A stretch of DNA of 14,727 nucleotides, from contig PKUY01000438.1 of the NCBI GenBank assembly GCA_003131705.1, positions 4,227 to 18,953 on the forward strand. The letters run 5' to 3'. Under the pieces are notes generated by a model. That model did no database searches, was not told where the DNA came from, and saw nothing but the letters and a program-made list of their open reading frames with translations. Below, one piece after another: positions 6,772 to 13,763 of the stretch (the stretch's first letter is position 1; each line of letters starts with the position of its first letter). Source of the stretch: Acidobacteriota bacterium (GTDB lineage Bacteria > Acidobacteriota > Terriglobia > Acidiferrales > UBA7541). A program made the translations under genes and the position numbers.

Positions 6772-8345
6772 ATGCTCTTCAAAACTTACAGCGCCACCGT
6801 GTTTGGGATTGACGCCTGCCTCGTAGAGGCGGAGGTGGACGTCGGTCCGGGCCAAGGTTGGAATTTAAGGTAGTCGGGCTGCCGGGTGCGCCGTGAAAAG
6901 GCGCTGGTGCACAGCGGGGGTAAACTCGCCCGGGAACTGGTTCGCTCCACCCGGTAGCAATCAGAGCAGCAGTGGAGGCAACGAGACTGCTGAAGCCTCT
7001 GGTGCAGAGGGTCGCAAAGCCGACTTGGCGAGCGTGCAGGCCGTAACGTGAGTAAACGCTGAGCAGGCCCCGAAACCGACAATGCAGGAGCCGACCCGCC
7101 CCGGTTCGAGGGAAGGCCGAAGCGGATGGGAAGCGGCGCTGAGAAACTGTGGTTTCGATTACCCTTCCTACCAGACTGTTACCGTAAACTTGGCGCCGGC
7201 CGACATCGGCAAGGAAGGCTCCGCATTCGATTTGCCGATGGCCTTGGGACTGGTAGGCTGCCAGGGCGCGTTTTTCGGAAAGCTGCTGGACTCCTACGTG
7301 TTCCTCGGTGAGCTGTCGCTTGACGGCAGCGTACGCTCGGTCCGCGGCGCTGGCTGCTCGCGAACGCGGCATAAAAAATCTCGTCGTGCCGGATGCGAAC
7401 GCGCGGGAAGCGGCAGTCGTGGAGGGAACGCGCGTCTTTGGAATCAAGTCGCTGCCGCAAGCGGTGGACCTGATGAATGCGCCGGAGTCGTTCCGGCCCC
7501 TCGAGGTCGATACTTCGCAGATGCTGGCGGAAGCGAGCCGATATGCGGTTGACCTCCGCGACGTGCGCGGGTAGATGGCGGCGAAGCGTGCCCTGGAGGT
7601 TTCCTGCGCGGGGAGCCACAACATTCTGCTCATCGGACCGCCCGGAATGTGCAAGACGATGCTCGCGAAATGCATTCCCCGCTTTTGCCGCCCATGTCGC
7701 TCGAGGAGGCCATTGAGACTACGCGCATCCACAGTGTGGCCGGCTTTTGCTCAAGGACGCCCGCGGATTGGTCGGAACGCGGCCATTCCGCTCGCCGCAC
7801 CACACCATTAGCGACGCGGGCCTGATCGGCGGTGGCGCCATACCGAGGCCAGGAGAAGTGTCGCTGGGGCACAACGGCGTGCTTTTCCTGGATGAACTGC
7901 CGGAATTCCAGCGCAACGTGTTCGAAGTGATGCGCCAGCCGCTCGAAGACGGATGCGTGACGAGATTCACAATGAGGTTCCCGCTGTGAAATACAAGGAA
8001 TTGCGCGGCGCGGGTGAGATCGAAAGCTCGGCAAGCGTTCGCGAGCACGTGATGCGCGCGAGGCAGATTCAGCTCGAACGCTACAAGGGCGAGAAAAATC
8101 TCTATGCGAACGCGCAGATGCCATCGAGGCTGATTCGCACGTACTGCGCAATCTCGACGGAAGGGAGGAAAGTTGCTCGAAACCGCGATCCAGCGCCTGG
8201 GTCTCTCCGCCCGCCCGCGCGCATGACCGTATCCTCAAAAGTCGCGCGGACAATCGCCGACCTGGAAGCCGCCCCAGCGATCGAGCCAAAGCATTTGAGC
8301 GAAGCGATCCAATACCGTACCCTCGACCGTACGTACTGGGCCTAG
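6772..8345 (+). pseudogene. comM: Decayed comM/yifB (Mg-chelatase-like AAA+ ATPase of natural transformation)
   Basis: Pieces of one ComM/YifB protein occur in order on this strand in changing frames: MLFKTYSATVFGIDACLVEA (6772), VVGLPG (6870), AALRNCGFDYP and NLAPADIGKEGSAFDLPMAL (7132-7260), LAARERGIKNLVVPDANARE (7349), AAKRALEV and a P-loop (7578), [19 protein letters not shown] (7750), Walker [21 protein letters not shown] (7881), and NAQM to ARTIADL, EPKHLSEAIQYRTLDRTYWA (to 8345). Lesions: one base lost near 6865 (TAG at 6871), an insertion at 6886 to about 7128 that also removed about nine codons, a frameshift near 7350, a nonsense TAG at 7572 (normally Gln in the KGQ motif), a Cys in the P-loop (GPPGMCKT), one T lost in each of two TTTT runs (7683 and 7745), about 60 codons deleted near 7960 including the Cys-rich segment, and several indels around 8165-8235. 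It cannot make a working helicase. Confidence 0.93.
6886..7128 (+). mobile_element. Probable 5' fragment of a group II intron inside comM
   Basis: Comparison with ComM shows non-coding sequence replacing codons after GLP-(D). It starts exactly with GTGCG (6886-6890), the conserved 5' end of group II introns, followed by a short stem GCGCC-loop-GGCGC typical of domain IA. Further hairpins follow, such as CCTCTG-GTG-CAGAGG (6996-7010), and the run GTGAGTAAACGCTGAGCAGG (7049-7068) is reminiscent of domain I. The eight bases before the junction (6878-6885) pair with CCGGTAGC (6951-6958, one G-U), and 6872-6877 (AGTCGG) pair with CCGACT (7020-7025), as IBS1/EBS1 and IBS2/EBS2 would, although the order of the two EBS is opposite to the usual one. 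No reverse transcriptase, complete domain V or domain VI is present. The right boundary is approximate. Identification is inference from motifs. Confidence 0.5.
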
Positions 8346-8442
8346 GGGCCGCAAGTACCTCCATACATGCAGCATAGGATTGACGGCTAAGTATCGCCTG
8401 TGATACCCATACATTGCTTTTATTTGGGGTTATCACGTTTCG

Positions 8443-8901
8443 ATGGCGGCCAAAACTCAACGTCTCGAAGTCTCGCTGGATACGCAGCTCGAAAGCGTAG
8501 ACCTCGCAGAGAGCATCGTGATGCGCGTCGCCGAAGCTGCGGGCTTTGGCGAAGACGACGTCCACAAGTTGGGGATGGCCTTGCGCGAAGGCGTGGTCAA
8601 CGCCTACAATTACGGGAACTGCCAGGACAAGCAGAAAAAAATACTTCTCTCAGTCGAGTTCGAGCTGGAAACAATGATCGTCCATATCGTGGACGAAGGA
8701 TGCGGTTTCGACTTGAGCGAGGTCGCGGACCCGCTTGCCGAGGAGAATCTGCTCCGGACCTCCGGGCGCGGAATTTTCCTGATGCGGGCATTTACCGATG
8801 ACCTCGCCGTGCGGCGCGCACAGACGGGTGGCTGCGACCTGGTGATGTCGAAGAAACTCCCGCACCCGATTTCCGGCAACGGCAGGCCCCAACCGGAGTA
8901 G
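8443..8901 (+). CDS. RsbW/SpoIIAB-like anti-sigma factor serine kinase (HATPase_c_2)
   Basis: 152 residues from ATG 8443 (GGGG about 12 bases upstream, a weak ribosome site). All GHKL ATPase boxes of the anti-sigma kinase family are visible: N box E49-GVV-N53 in ALREGVVNAYNYGN, G1 box DEGCGFD (84-90), and G2 box GRGIFLMRAFTD (108-119). In partner switching such proteins bind a sigma factor or another output protein and phosphorylate a STAS-domain antagonist on serine. The next gene, 21 bases downstream, encodes exactly such an antagonist, so the pair is a complete module in the cytoplasm. No sigma factor gene is nearby, so the target is unknown and could be elsewhere in the genome or not a sigma factor. 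The C-terminal 15 residues are Pro/Gly-rich and probably disordered. Confidence 0.88.
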   Translation: MAAKTQRLEVSLDTQLESVDLAESIVMRVAEAAGFGEDDVHKLGMALREGVVNAYNYGNCQDKQKKILLSVEFELETMIVHIVDEGCGFDLSEVADPLAEENLLRTSGRGIFLMRAFTDDLAVRRAQTGGCDLVMSKKLPHPISGNGRPQPE

Positions 8902-8922
8902 AATCTCTTTACTGAGGTGCCT

Positions 8923-9267
8923 GTGGCCCTACGAGGAACATGCCGCGACGTCGGCGATGTGGCAGTGGTTGATTTCAGCGGCAAGATTACGCTTGGCGAA
9001 GGCAGCGCGATGCTGCGCAAAATGGTCCGCGACCTTGTTGATACTGGCCACCTCAAAATCCTCCTCAATTTGGGCGACGTGGACTATATCGACAGCTCGG
9101 GCATCGGCGAGCTCGTCGGCGCTTACACGACTGTTCGTGGCGCGAGCGGCGAATTAAAGTTGGTGTACCTCACCAAGCGCGTCCACGACATTATTCAGAT
9201 CACGCGACTCTTCACGGTGTTCGACGTGCAAGCCGACGAAGACGCCGCCGTCCGCAGCTTCCGCTGA
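8923..9267 (+). CDS. RsbV/SpoIIAA-like anti-anti-sigma factor (STAS domain)
   Basis: 114 residues from GTG 8923; GAGG (8914-8917) five bases upstream and the usual family N-terminus (M-A-L-R-x-T-x-R-x-V-G-D) favour it over GTG 8917. The STAS fold is complete: VAVVDFSGKITLGEGS (13-28), LKILLNLGDVDYIDSSGIGE (44-63) and a terminal DEDAAVRSF. Ser59 in DSSG corresponds to the serine phosphorylated in SpoIIAA. When unphosphorylated it should bind the RsbW-like kinase encoded just upstream and free that protein's target. The gene pair is probably co-transcribed and regulated by a PP2C-type phosphatase elsewhere; none lies in this window. Confidence 0.9.
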   Translation: MALRGTCRDVGDVAVVDFSGKITLGEGSAMLRKMVRDLVDTGHLKILLNLGDVDYIDSSGIGELVGAYTTVRGASGELKLVYLTKRVHDIIQITRLFTVFDVQADEDAAVRSFR

Positions 9268-9285
9268 GTCCACATACTTGCACCA

Positions 9286-9450
9286 TTGTCATCCCGAACC
9301 CAGCCGCGTCGTTTGCGGAGGGCGGTGAAGGGATCTGCTTTTGGTCTTTGGCGCGCACTGTCGGGCGACGAAGAATCTTTCTTGCGCCGCAGTTTATAGA
9401 GCGGTCGCCTTCCTGCCCTGAGTCGAGCCGAAGGGGAAGCGGGTAGGGCA
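9286..9450 (+). repeat. Intergenic dispersed-repeat-like sequence
   Basis: This stretch between the STAS gene and the TPR gene begins TTGTCATCCCG and contains GAAGGGATCTGCTTTTGG (9328-9345) and CCTGAGTCGAGCCGAAGGGG (9418-9437). Such phrases are characteristic of short non-coding repeats scattered through many soil-bacterial genomes. The first 11 bases recur exactly at 10266-10276 on the other side of the TPR gene. No protein is supported here. Borders are approximate and the copy may be mosaic. Confidence 0.45.
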
Positions 9451-9527
9451 GCACTCACGGTGGCAATGAGGCCCGCGCGCAGGTTTGTGATAGGATTCGA
9501 TTCTGAAATTTCGCTGGGGGTCTAGCT

Positions 9528-10241
9528 TTGGCACAGCATCTTTCTCGGAAGGAACTGAAAAAGGATGAAGTGCGCGACACGTTCGCGCAGGGCGCGCAGG
9601 CCGTCTTGTCGCATCGGCAGCTCAGCTTGTATCTGCTGATTGCGGCGATTGTGGTTGCCCTCGGTATTTTCGGCTGGAGAACTTATGCCGAGCGCCAAAC
9701 CGTCAAGGCTTCGGCGGACTTCGATGGCGCCATGAAGGTTTTCCACACTCCCGTCGGCGTTCCACGGAGTGCGGACGAAGTTACCTACACGGACGAAAAG
9801 AAGAAATTTACCGAGGCGGAGCAGAAATTCTCCGGCGTGGCCTCGAAATATTCGCGTACGCGTCCGGGTGAGCTCGCGCGCTACTACGCGGCGCTGAGCG
9901 CCGAGAAGCTGGATAAGAATGACGATGCAATACGGTTTCTTCAGGACCTCTCGGGCAGCAGCGACGCGGAAGTAGCTTCCCTGGCGCGGTTCGAGCTCGC
10001 CGACCTCGATGACCGTACGGGTAAAGGTGACGAAGCCGCCAAGCTCTATCAGCAACTGATCGACAAGCCGACGACGCTCGTGCCGAAACCGGTCGCCATG
10101 CTGGCGCTAGCTGAGCATTACGGCCCCAAGAATCCGTCCGAGGCTGCCAAGCTGTACGGGCAGATCAAGTCCGATTACCCCAACACGCCGATTGCCGAAC
10201 AAGCGGACCAGGCGCTCGCTCTCCTTCCAGGAAAATCCTAG
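9528..10241 (+). CDS. Membrane-anchored tetratricopeptide-repeat protein (YfgM-like)
   Basis: 237 residues from TTG 9528, supported by GGGGG (9516-9520) seven bases upstream. A charged cytoplasmic N-terminus (SRKELKKDEVRDTFAQGAQ) is followed by one transmembrane helix (about 32-50, LSLYLLIAAIVVALGIFGW), then an Ala/Lys/Glu-rich helical periplasmic domain with TPR-like repeats. Examples are ELARYYAALSAEKLDKNDDA (about 116-135), ASLARFELADLDDRTGKGDE and AMLALAEHYGPKNPSEAAKL. This is the architecture of YfgM/CpoB-like TPR_21 proteins, which in E. coli associate with the Sec translocon and periplasmic chaperones. A similar chaperone-type role is plausible but not shown here. It stands alone between two repeat-bearing gaps. 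Confidence 0.82.
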   Translation: MAQHLSRKELKKDEVRDTFAQGAQAVLSHRQLSLYLLIAAIVVALGIFGWRTYAERQTVKASADFDGAMKVFHTPVGVPRSADEVTYTDEKKKFTEAEQKFSGVASKYSRTRPGELARYYAALSAEKLDKNDDAIRFLQDLSGSSDAEVASLARFELADLDDRTGKGDEAAKLYQQLIDKPTTLVPKPVAMLALAEHYGPKNPSEAAKLYGQIKSDYPNTPIAEQADQALALLPGKS

Positions 10242-10634
10242 CAGTTTGCTGAAAAAGTGCCTTGGTTGTCATCCCGCTGCGCAGGATCGGTTTGTGTAGC
10301 GCCGGCTCTTTTCCTGCGTGCCATCTCCCGACATACAAGACGCGCTACGCCTGCTCAGCTGTCTCGAAAGTGCCACTCTGCGTGAAATAGCGGATGTCAG
10401 TAGAGCCAGTCGGTTCTAAACGAATACAGATTCACGCACAGGTTTCGTAGCGACCGCCTTCACTGAAGGCGGCCGTCTTTCTTTCGTAGGTGCCCGGAGT
10501 GCCGGATCCAAGCCGCCCATTTTGCCGGATTTTCTCTCTTTCCACTTGGACCAGTTTTTGGGGAGGACCTCACTCCACCGGCGGTATCAGAAAATAGGAA
10601 GAATCCCTGCGATAGCACTAAAATAGGTTCAAGA
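10242..10634. other. 393-base gene-free gap with repeat fragments and an orphan terminator
   Basis: No open frame with convincing protein features is present. It opens with CAGTTTGCTGAAAAAGTGC, a phrase often seen in intergenic repeats, followed by TTGTCATCCCG (10266-10276), the same 11 bases as at 9286-9296. A GC-rich hairpin with a T-rich tail lies at 10454-10484. The last 60 bases are the dgt leader; TAAAAT at 10619-10624 is a possible -10 but has no matching -35. I see no tRNA. Confidence 0.5.
10454..10484 (+). terminator. Rho-independent-type terminator hairpin
   Basis: CCGCCTTC (10454-10461), loop ACT, GAAGGCGG (10465-10472) form a perfect 8-bp GC-rich stem, followed by CCG and then TCTTTCTTT. 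It lies about 210 bases after the TPR gene, so it ends either a long 3' UTR of that gene or a separate small transcript. Confidence 0.65.
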
Positions 10635-11756
10635 ATGCTTGCATCCTACGCCATGGACGTGGAGCGCTCGCGAGGGCGTCGTCACCCCGAGCCGCAGCAT
10701 CCCTATCGCAACGACTATGCGCGCGACCGCGATCGCGTGATCCATTCCCGCGCATTCCGCCGCCTCGAAGCAAAAACGCAAGTGTTCACCATGCGCTTCT
10801 CCGATCATTTCCGCAACCGCCTGACGCACACTCTCGAAGTTGCGCAAATCGCGCGCACGGTGGCGGGCGCGCTGCAGATCAATGCCGAACTTACCGAGGC
10901 GCTCGCGCTGGTTCACGACATAGGCCATCCGCCCTTCGGTCACGCCGGTGAAAAGAAGTTGGACGCGCGCATGCGCGAGCACGGTGACCGCTTCGATCAC
11001 AATCTTCACGCCCTGCGGATCATCGAGCTGTTCGAGCTGCGCTACATTGATTTCGCCGGGCTGAATCTCACGTTTGAAGTGCGCGAGGGCATCATCAAGC
11101 ATTCGCGGGATTATTCGCCCGCGGAGTTTCCCGCGCTCGCGGAATACCTTTTAGACGAACGCCCGCCGCTCGAAGCGCAGATCATCGATCTGGTGGACGA
11201 AATCGCCTACAACACAGCCGACTTGGACGACAGTTTCGAGGCCCGCCTGTTGGATTTCGATCAACTCCGGGCGGAAGTGCCAATCTTTGACTCGGCTTAT
11301 CAGGATGTGGAGCGTCGCCATCCCGGCGGTTTGCGTAAATTGAAATTCAACGAAGCGCTCAAGCACATCCTCGACCATGTCGTAACCGATTTAATTGAGA
11401 ACACGCGTCGCCAGGTGGAGGCCGCCGGCGTGCAAACCGTCGAAGATGTGCGCAGAGCGCCCCAGAGACTTGCCGGACTTTCACTCGCCACTGCGGGCAA
11501 GAACGCCAGTCTGAAAAAATTCCTGAACTCGCGCGTATATTCCCACTCCGCGATCTCCGAAGAACGCGACAGGTCAGTTGCAGCGCTCGATGCTCTGTTC
11601 AGCTTCTTTCTGGTCCATTCCGACCGGATGCCCAGGCACTACGCCGAGCAGGCGCAAAACGAGCCGCGCCACCGAGTGGTCTGCGATTACATCGCAGGCA
11701 TGACCGATCACTTCCTGCTGCGCCAGCACCATGAGTTGCTCGGAAGTGCAGATTAG
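10635..11756 (+). CDS. dgt: Deoxyguanosinetriphosphate triphosphohydrolase-like protein (HD domain)
   Basis: 373 residues from ATG 10635; the N-terminus LASYAMDVERSRGRRHPEP matches the conserved start of this family and AGG lies seven bases upstream. HD-domain metal ligands are all present: His65 in NRLTHTLEV, His94-Asp95 in LVHDIGHPPFGHAGE, and Asp188 in DLVDEIAYNTADLDD. HSRAFRRLEAKTQVF (37-51) is the family's nucleotide-site signature. The enzyme cleaves dNTPs to the nucleoside and triphosphate, helping to balance precursor pools in the cytoplasm. Full length for the shorter (type 2, about 370-400 residue) branch. A strong promoter lies after it, so it need not be in the same operon as the DUF177-rpmF genes downstream. 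Confidence 0.93.
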   Translation: MLASYAMDVERSRGRRHPEPQHPYRNDYARDRDRVIHSRAFRRLEAKTQVFTMRFSDHFRNRLTHTLEVAQIARTVAGALQINAELTEALALVHDIGHPPFGHAGEKKLDARMREHGDRFDHNLHALRIIELFELRYIDFAGLNLTFEVREGIIKHSRDYSPAEFPALAEYLLDERPPLEAQIIDLVDEIAYNTADLDDSFEARLLDFDQLRAEVPIFDSAYQDVERRHPGGLRKLKFNEALKHILDHVVTDLIENTRRQVEAAGVQTVEDVRRAPQRLAGLSLATAGKNASLKKFLNSRVYSHSAISEERDRSVAALDALFSFFLVHSDRMPRHYAEQAQNEPRHRVVCDYIAGMTDHFLLRQHHELLGSAD

Positions 11757-11841
11757 CCGGCCTCGCAGCGTAATGGCATGCTGAGTGGTTGTTGCTGTTG
11801 TTTATGTGGTGTCAGCCGCGACACTTGGCGGCGGGGCTTCC

Positions 11842-11869
11842 TTGACATCGCTGCCACCAGTCTTATAAT
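11842..11869 (+). promoter_or_regulatory. Consensus sigma-70 promoter for DUF177-rpmF-plsX-fabD
   Basis: A perfect TTGACA (11842-11847) and a perfect TATAAT (11864-11869) are separated by 16 bases. Transcription would begin near 11876, about 28 bases before ATG 11904. The -10 overlaps the upstream ATG 11868 of the longer frame, which argues that translation really starts at 11904. Confidence 0.82.
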
Positions 11870-11903
11870 GGCATTTCACTTCAAAAAAACGTGGGGAAAT
11901 GCA

Positions 11904-12437
11904 ATGTTTCTGGATGTAAACGAACTCGCCCTCAGAAAGACGCGCATCCGGAAAAGTTATGCTCCGGGAACGCTGGATTTCCATTCGGGCGAATTCCGTC
12001 AAGTTGAGCCACTCGAAATCCGCGCCACTGCGGAACTCGTCGAGGGCCAGATCCGCATCGTTGGGAACCTGCACACGCGGGTCGAACTTGTATGCGCGCG
12101 CTGCCTCGACACTGTAATCGAAGAGATCAGCCGCAATTTCGATCTCTTTTACCGTCCCATGACTTCGATGAATCCGGACGAGGAATTTCACCTGAATTTC
12201 GACGATACCGAAATCGCGTTCTTCGAAGGGGATGGCCTGTTTCTAGCCGATATCCTCGCCGAACAGGTAAATCTCGAGCTTCCGATAAAGGTTATTTGCT
12301 CAAGCGATTGCCGCGGGCTGTGTCCTCACTGCGGAGCCAACCTCAACAACGAGGAGTGCCGTTGCGAGAAGAACGGCTCCGACCCCAGGCTCGCACCTCT
12401 CGCCCGATTGAAGCAGGACTGGTTCAAAAAGCAATAA
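11904..12437 (+). CDS. DUF177 / YceD-family protein
   Basis: 177 residues from ATG 11904, which has GGGGAA (11893-11898) five bases upstream and sits downstream of the promoter; longer versions from 11778 or 11868 would begin upstream of or within the promoter. The family pattern is clear: FLDVNELALRKTRIRKSYAP, a central beta region with C64-ARC67, the DLFYRPM segment, and a Cys-rich tail C132-SSD-C136-RGLC140-PHC143 then C152-R-C154, ending near DPRLAPLARLK. YceD is tied to ribosome and 23S rRNA accumulation in E. coli and is nearly always next to rpmF, as here. The cysteines probably bind zinc. First gene of the promoter-led unit. Confidence 0.9.
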   Translation: MFLDVNELALRKTRIRKSYAPGTLDFHSGEFRQVEPLEIRATAELVEGQIRIVGNLHTRVELVCARCLDTVIEEISRNFDLFYRPMTSMNPDEEFHLNFDDTEIAFFEGDGLFLADILAEQVNLELPIKVICSSDCRGLCPHCGANLNNEECRCEKNGSDPRLAPLARLKQDWFKKQ

Positions 12438-12500
12438 AACGCTACACTATTGGTTTGCAATCAGGCTGCCTTAAGTGGCGGCTTGTCACGAGGAGCTGGA

Positions 12501-12689
12501 ATGCCGAATCCAAAGCGACGACACTCTAAGAGGCGCACGTCCACTCGCCGCGCCCACGACCATCTTCATGCGCCCACCTTGGGCGAATGCCCGAATTGTC
12601 ATGAGAAAAAGCTGCCACACCGCGCATGCCCCAAGTGCGGCCATTACAACGGTCGTGAAGTGATTGACACCGCGGCCAAGACGGCCTAA
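12501..12689 (+). CDS. rpmF: 50S ribosomal protein L32
   Basis: 62 residues from ATG 12501 with AGGAG (12491-12495) five bases upstream. The N-terminus MPNPKRRHSKRRTSTRRAHD is the usual basic rRNA-binding start. Cys30-x2-Cys33 and Cys43-x2-Cys46 form the zinc-binding form of L32 (CPNC and CPKC, with GHYNGREV after). It is a structural protein of the large subunit. 63 bases after DUF177 and 35 before plsX, the standard arrangement; no separate promoter is obvious. Confidence 0.97.
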   Translation: MPNPKRRHSKRRTSTRRAHDHLHAPTLGECPNCHEKKLPHRACPKCGHYNGREVIDTAAKTA

Positions 12690-12724
12690 CTTTCCCTCGC
12701 CTGCCTCTGCATGCCGGTACTTAG

Positions 12725-13741
12725 ATGATCACCATTGCTCTAGATGCGATGGGGGGCGACCATGCCCCTCGCGTAGAAGTCGAGGGAGCGATCCTAGCCG
12801 CCCGCGAGCTAGGGGTGCGCGTGCTGCTCGTTGGCATTGAGGCGGAAGTTCGCAAGGAATTAAAACGGCACAAGATTCACGATCTACCCATCGAGGTCGT
12901 AAACGCGACGGACGTTATCACGATGACCGATTCCCCTTCGCAGGCGTTCCGGCGCAAGAAGGAGAGCTCGGTGCACGTGGCAGCGCGCCTGGTGCGCGAT
13001 GGCAAGGCCGATGCGCTCGTCAGCGCCGGCAACACGGGCGCGGTGATGACCGTAGCGCGTTTTGTGCTCGGCACACTGCCTTCGGTTGACCGCCCGGCCC
13101 TCGCCGCCGCCTTCCCGAACATGAAGGAAAAGATTTCGGTGATTTTGGATGTGGGCGCGAACGTCGATTCGAAACCGGCGCAAATCGAGCAGTTCGCGGT
13201 TATGGGCGAAATTTACTATCGGGCAATATGGGGTGTGGAGCGGCCGCGCATCGCGCTACTTTCGATCGGCGAGGAAGAAGAAAAAGGCAACGACCTTACC
13301 CGCGAAGCTGCGGCCAGGCTGAAACAGTTGCCGCTCAATTTTAGGGGCAACGTCGAGGGACGCGACGTGTTTCGGGGCAACGTGGACGTGGTTGTCTGCG
13401 ACGGCTTCATTGGCAATATCGCGCTAAAGCTGAGCGAAGGGCTGGTCGAGCACATCGGCGGGATGCTGAAGAAAGCGATCAAGAGCAGCCTGAGTTCGAA
13501 GATTGGTTACGCGCTTTCGAAACGCGCGTTCGACGATTTTCGCAAGCGCACCGACTATTCCGAAACTGGAGGCGCTCCCCTGCTTGGAGTTCGCGGCATC
13601 ACGGTCATCGGGCACGGCCGGTCGAATGCGAACGCGATCAAGAATGCCATCCGCGTGGCGGCCGAACTCTGCCGTTCGCGTGTGAATGAGAAAATCGAAC
13701 AGGAGCTTTCGGCTGCCGCCGCTGTTGCCGCCCGCGGCTGA
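12725..13741 (+). CDS. plsX: Phosphate acyltransferase PlsX
   Basis: 338 residues from ATG 12725; the N-terminus [20 protein letters not shown] is the family hallmark, so the start is fixed although no strong ribosome site is seen. Other family blocks are present: [91 protein letters not shown] and [20 protein letters not shown]. It converts acyl-ACP and phosphate to acyl-phosphate, the donor for PlsY in phospholipid synthesis, at the inner face of the membrane. Normal length, no lesions. It is followed by fabD after 22 bases. Confidence 0.96.
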   Translation: MITIALDAMGGDHAPRVEVEGAILAARELGVRVLLVGIEAEVRKELKRHKIHDLPIEVVNATDVITMTDSPSQAFRRKKESSVHVAARLVRDGKADALVSAGNTGAVMTVARFVLGTLPSVDRPALAAAFPNMKEKISVILDVGANVDSKPAQIEQFAVMGEIYYRAIWGVERPRIALLSIGEEEEKGNDLTREAAARLKQLPLNFRGNVEGRDVFRGNVDVVVCDGFIGNIALKLSEGLVEHIGGMLKKAIKSSLSSKIGYALSKRAFDDFRKRTDYSETGGAPLLGVRGITVIGHGRSNANAIKNAIRVAAELCRSRVNEKIEQELSAAAAVAARG

Positions 13742-13763
13742 GCCGGAAGAAACTCACAACCCC

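Noticed and set aside
7088..7107. Intron domain V-like GAGCCG ... CGGTTC
   Set aside because: The halves are only 8 bases apart, whereas domain V is about 34 nt with a conserved internal stem; this may be chance, so no domain V is claimed.
6779..7732. A 317-codon minus-strand frame opposite the comM remnant
   Set aside because: The plus strand matches ComM step by step; the minus product is Arg/Ser-rich shadow translation without motifs.
7082..7989. Separate small genes at 7082-7552, 7308-7574, 7575-7811 and 7747-7989
   Set aside because: Each is a frame-shifted piece of one ComM protein in order, so they are parts of a pseudogene and not independent genes.
8380..8408. Possible promoter TTGACG plus weak -10 before the RsbW-like gene
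   Set aside because: The -35 is good but no -10 with more than three consensus matches lies at the right spacing.
13686..13763. Upstream start for fabD overlapping plsX
   Set aside because: The added residues are not FabD-like; the conserved N-terminus begins at 13764.
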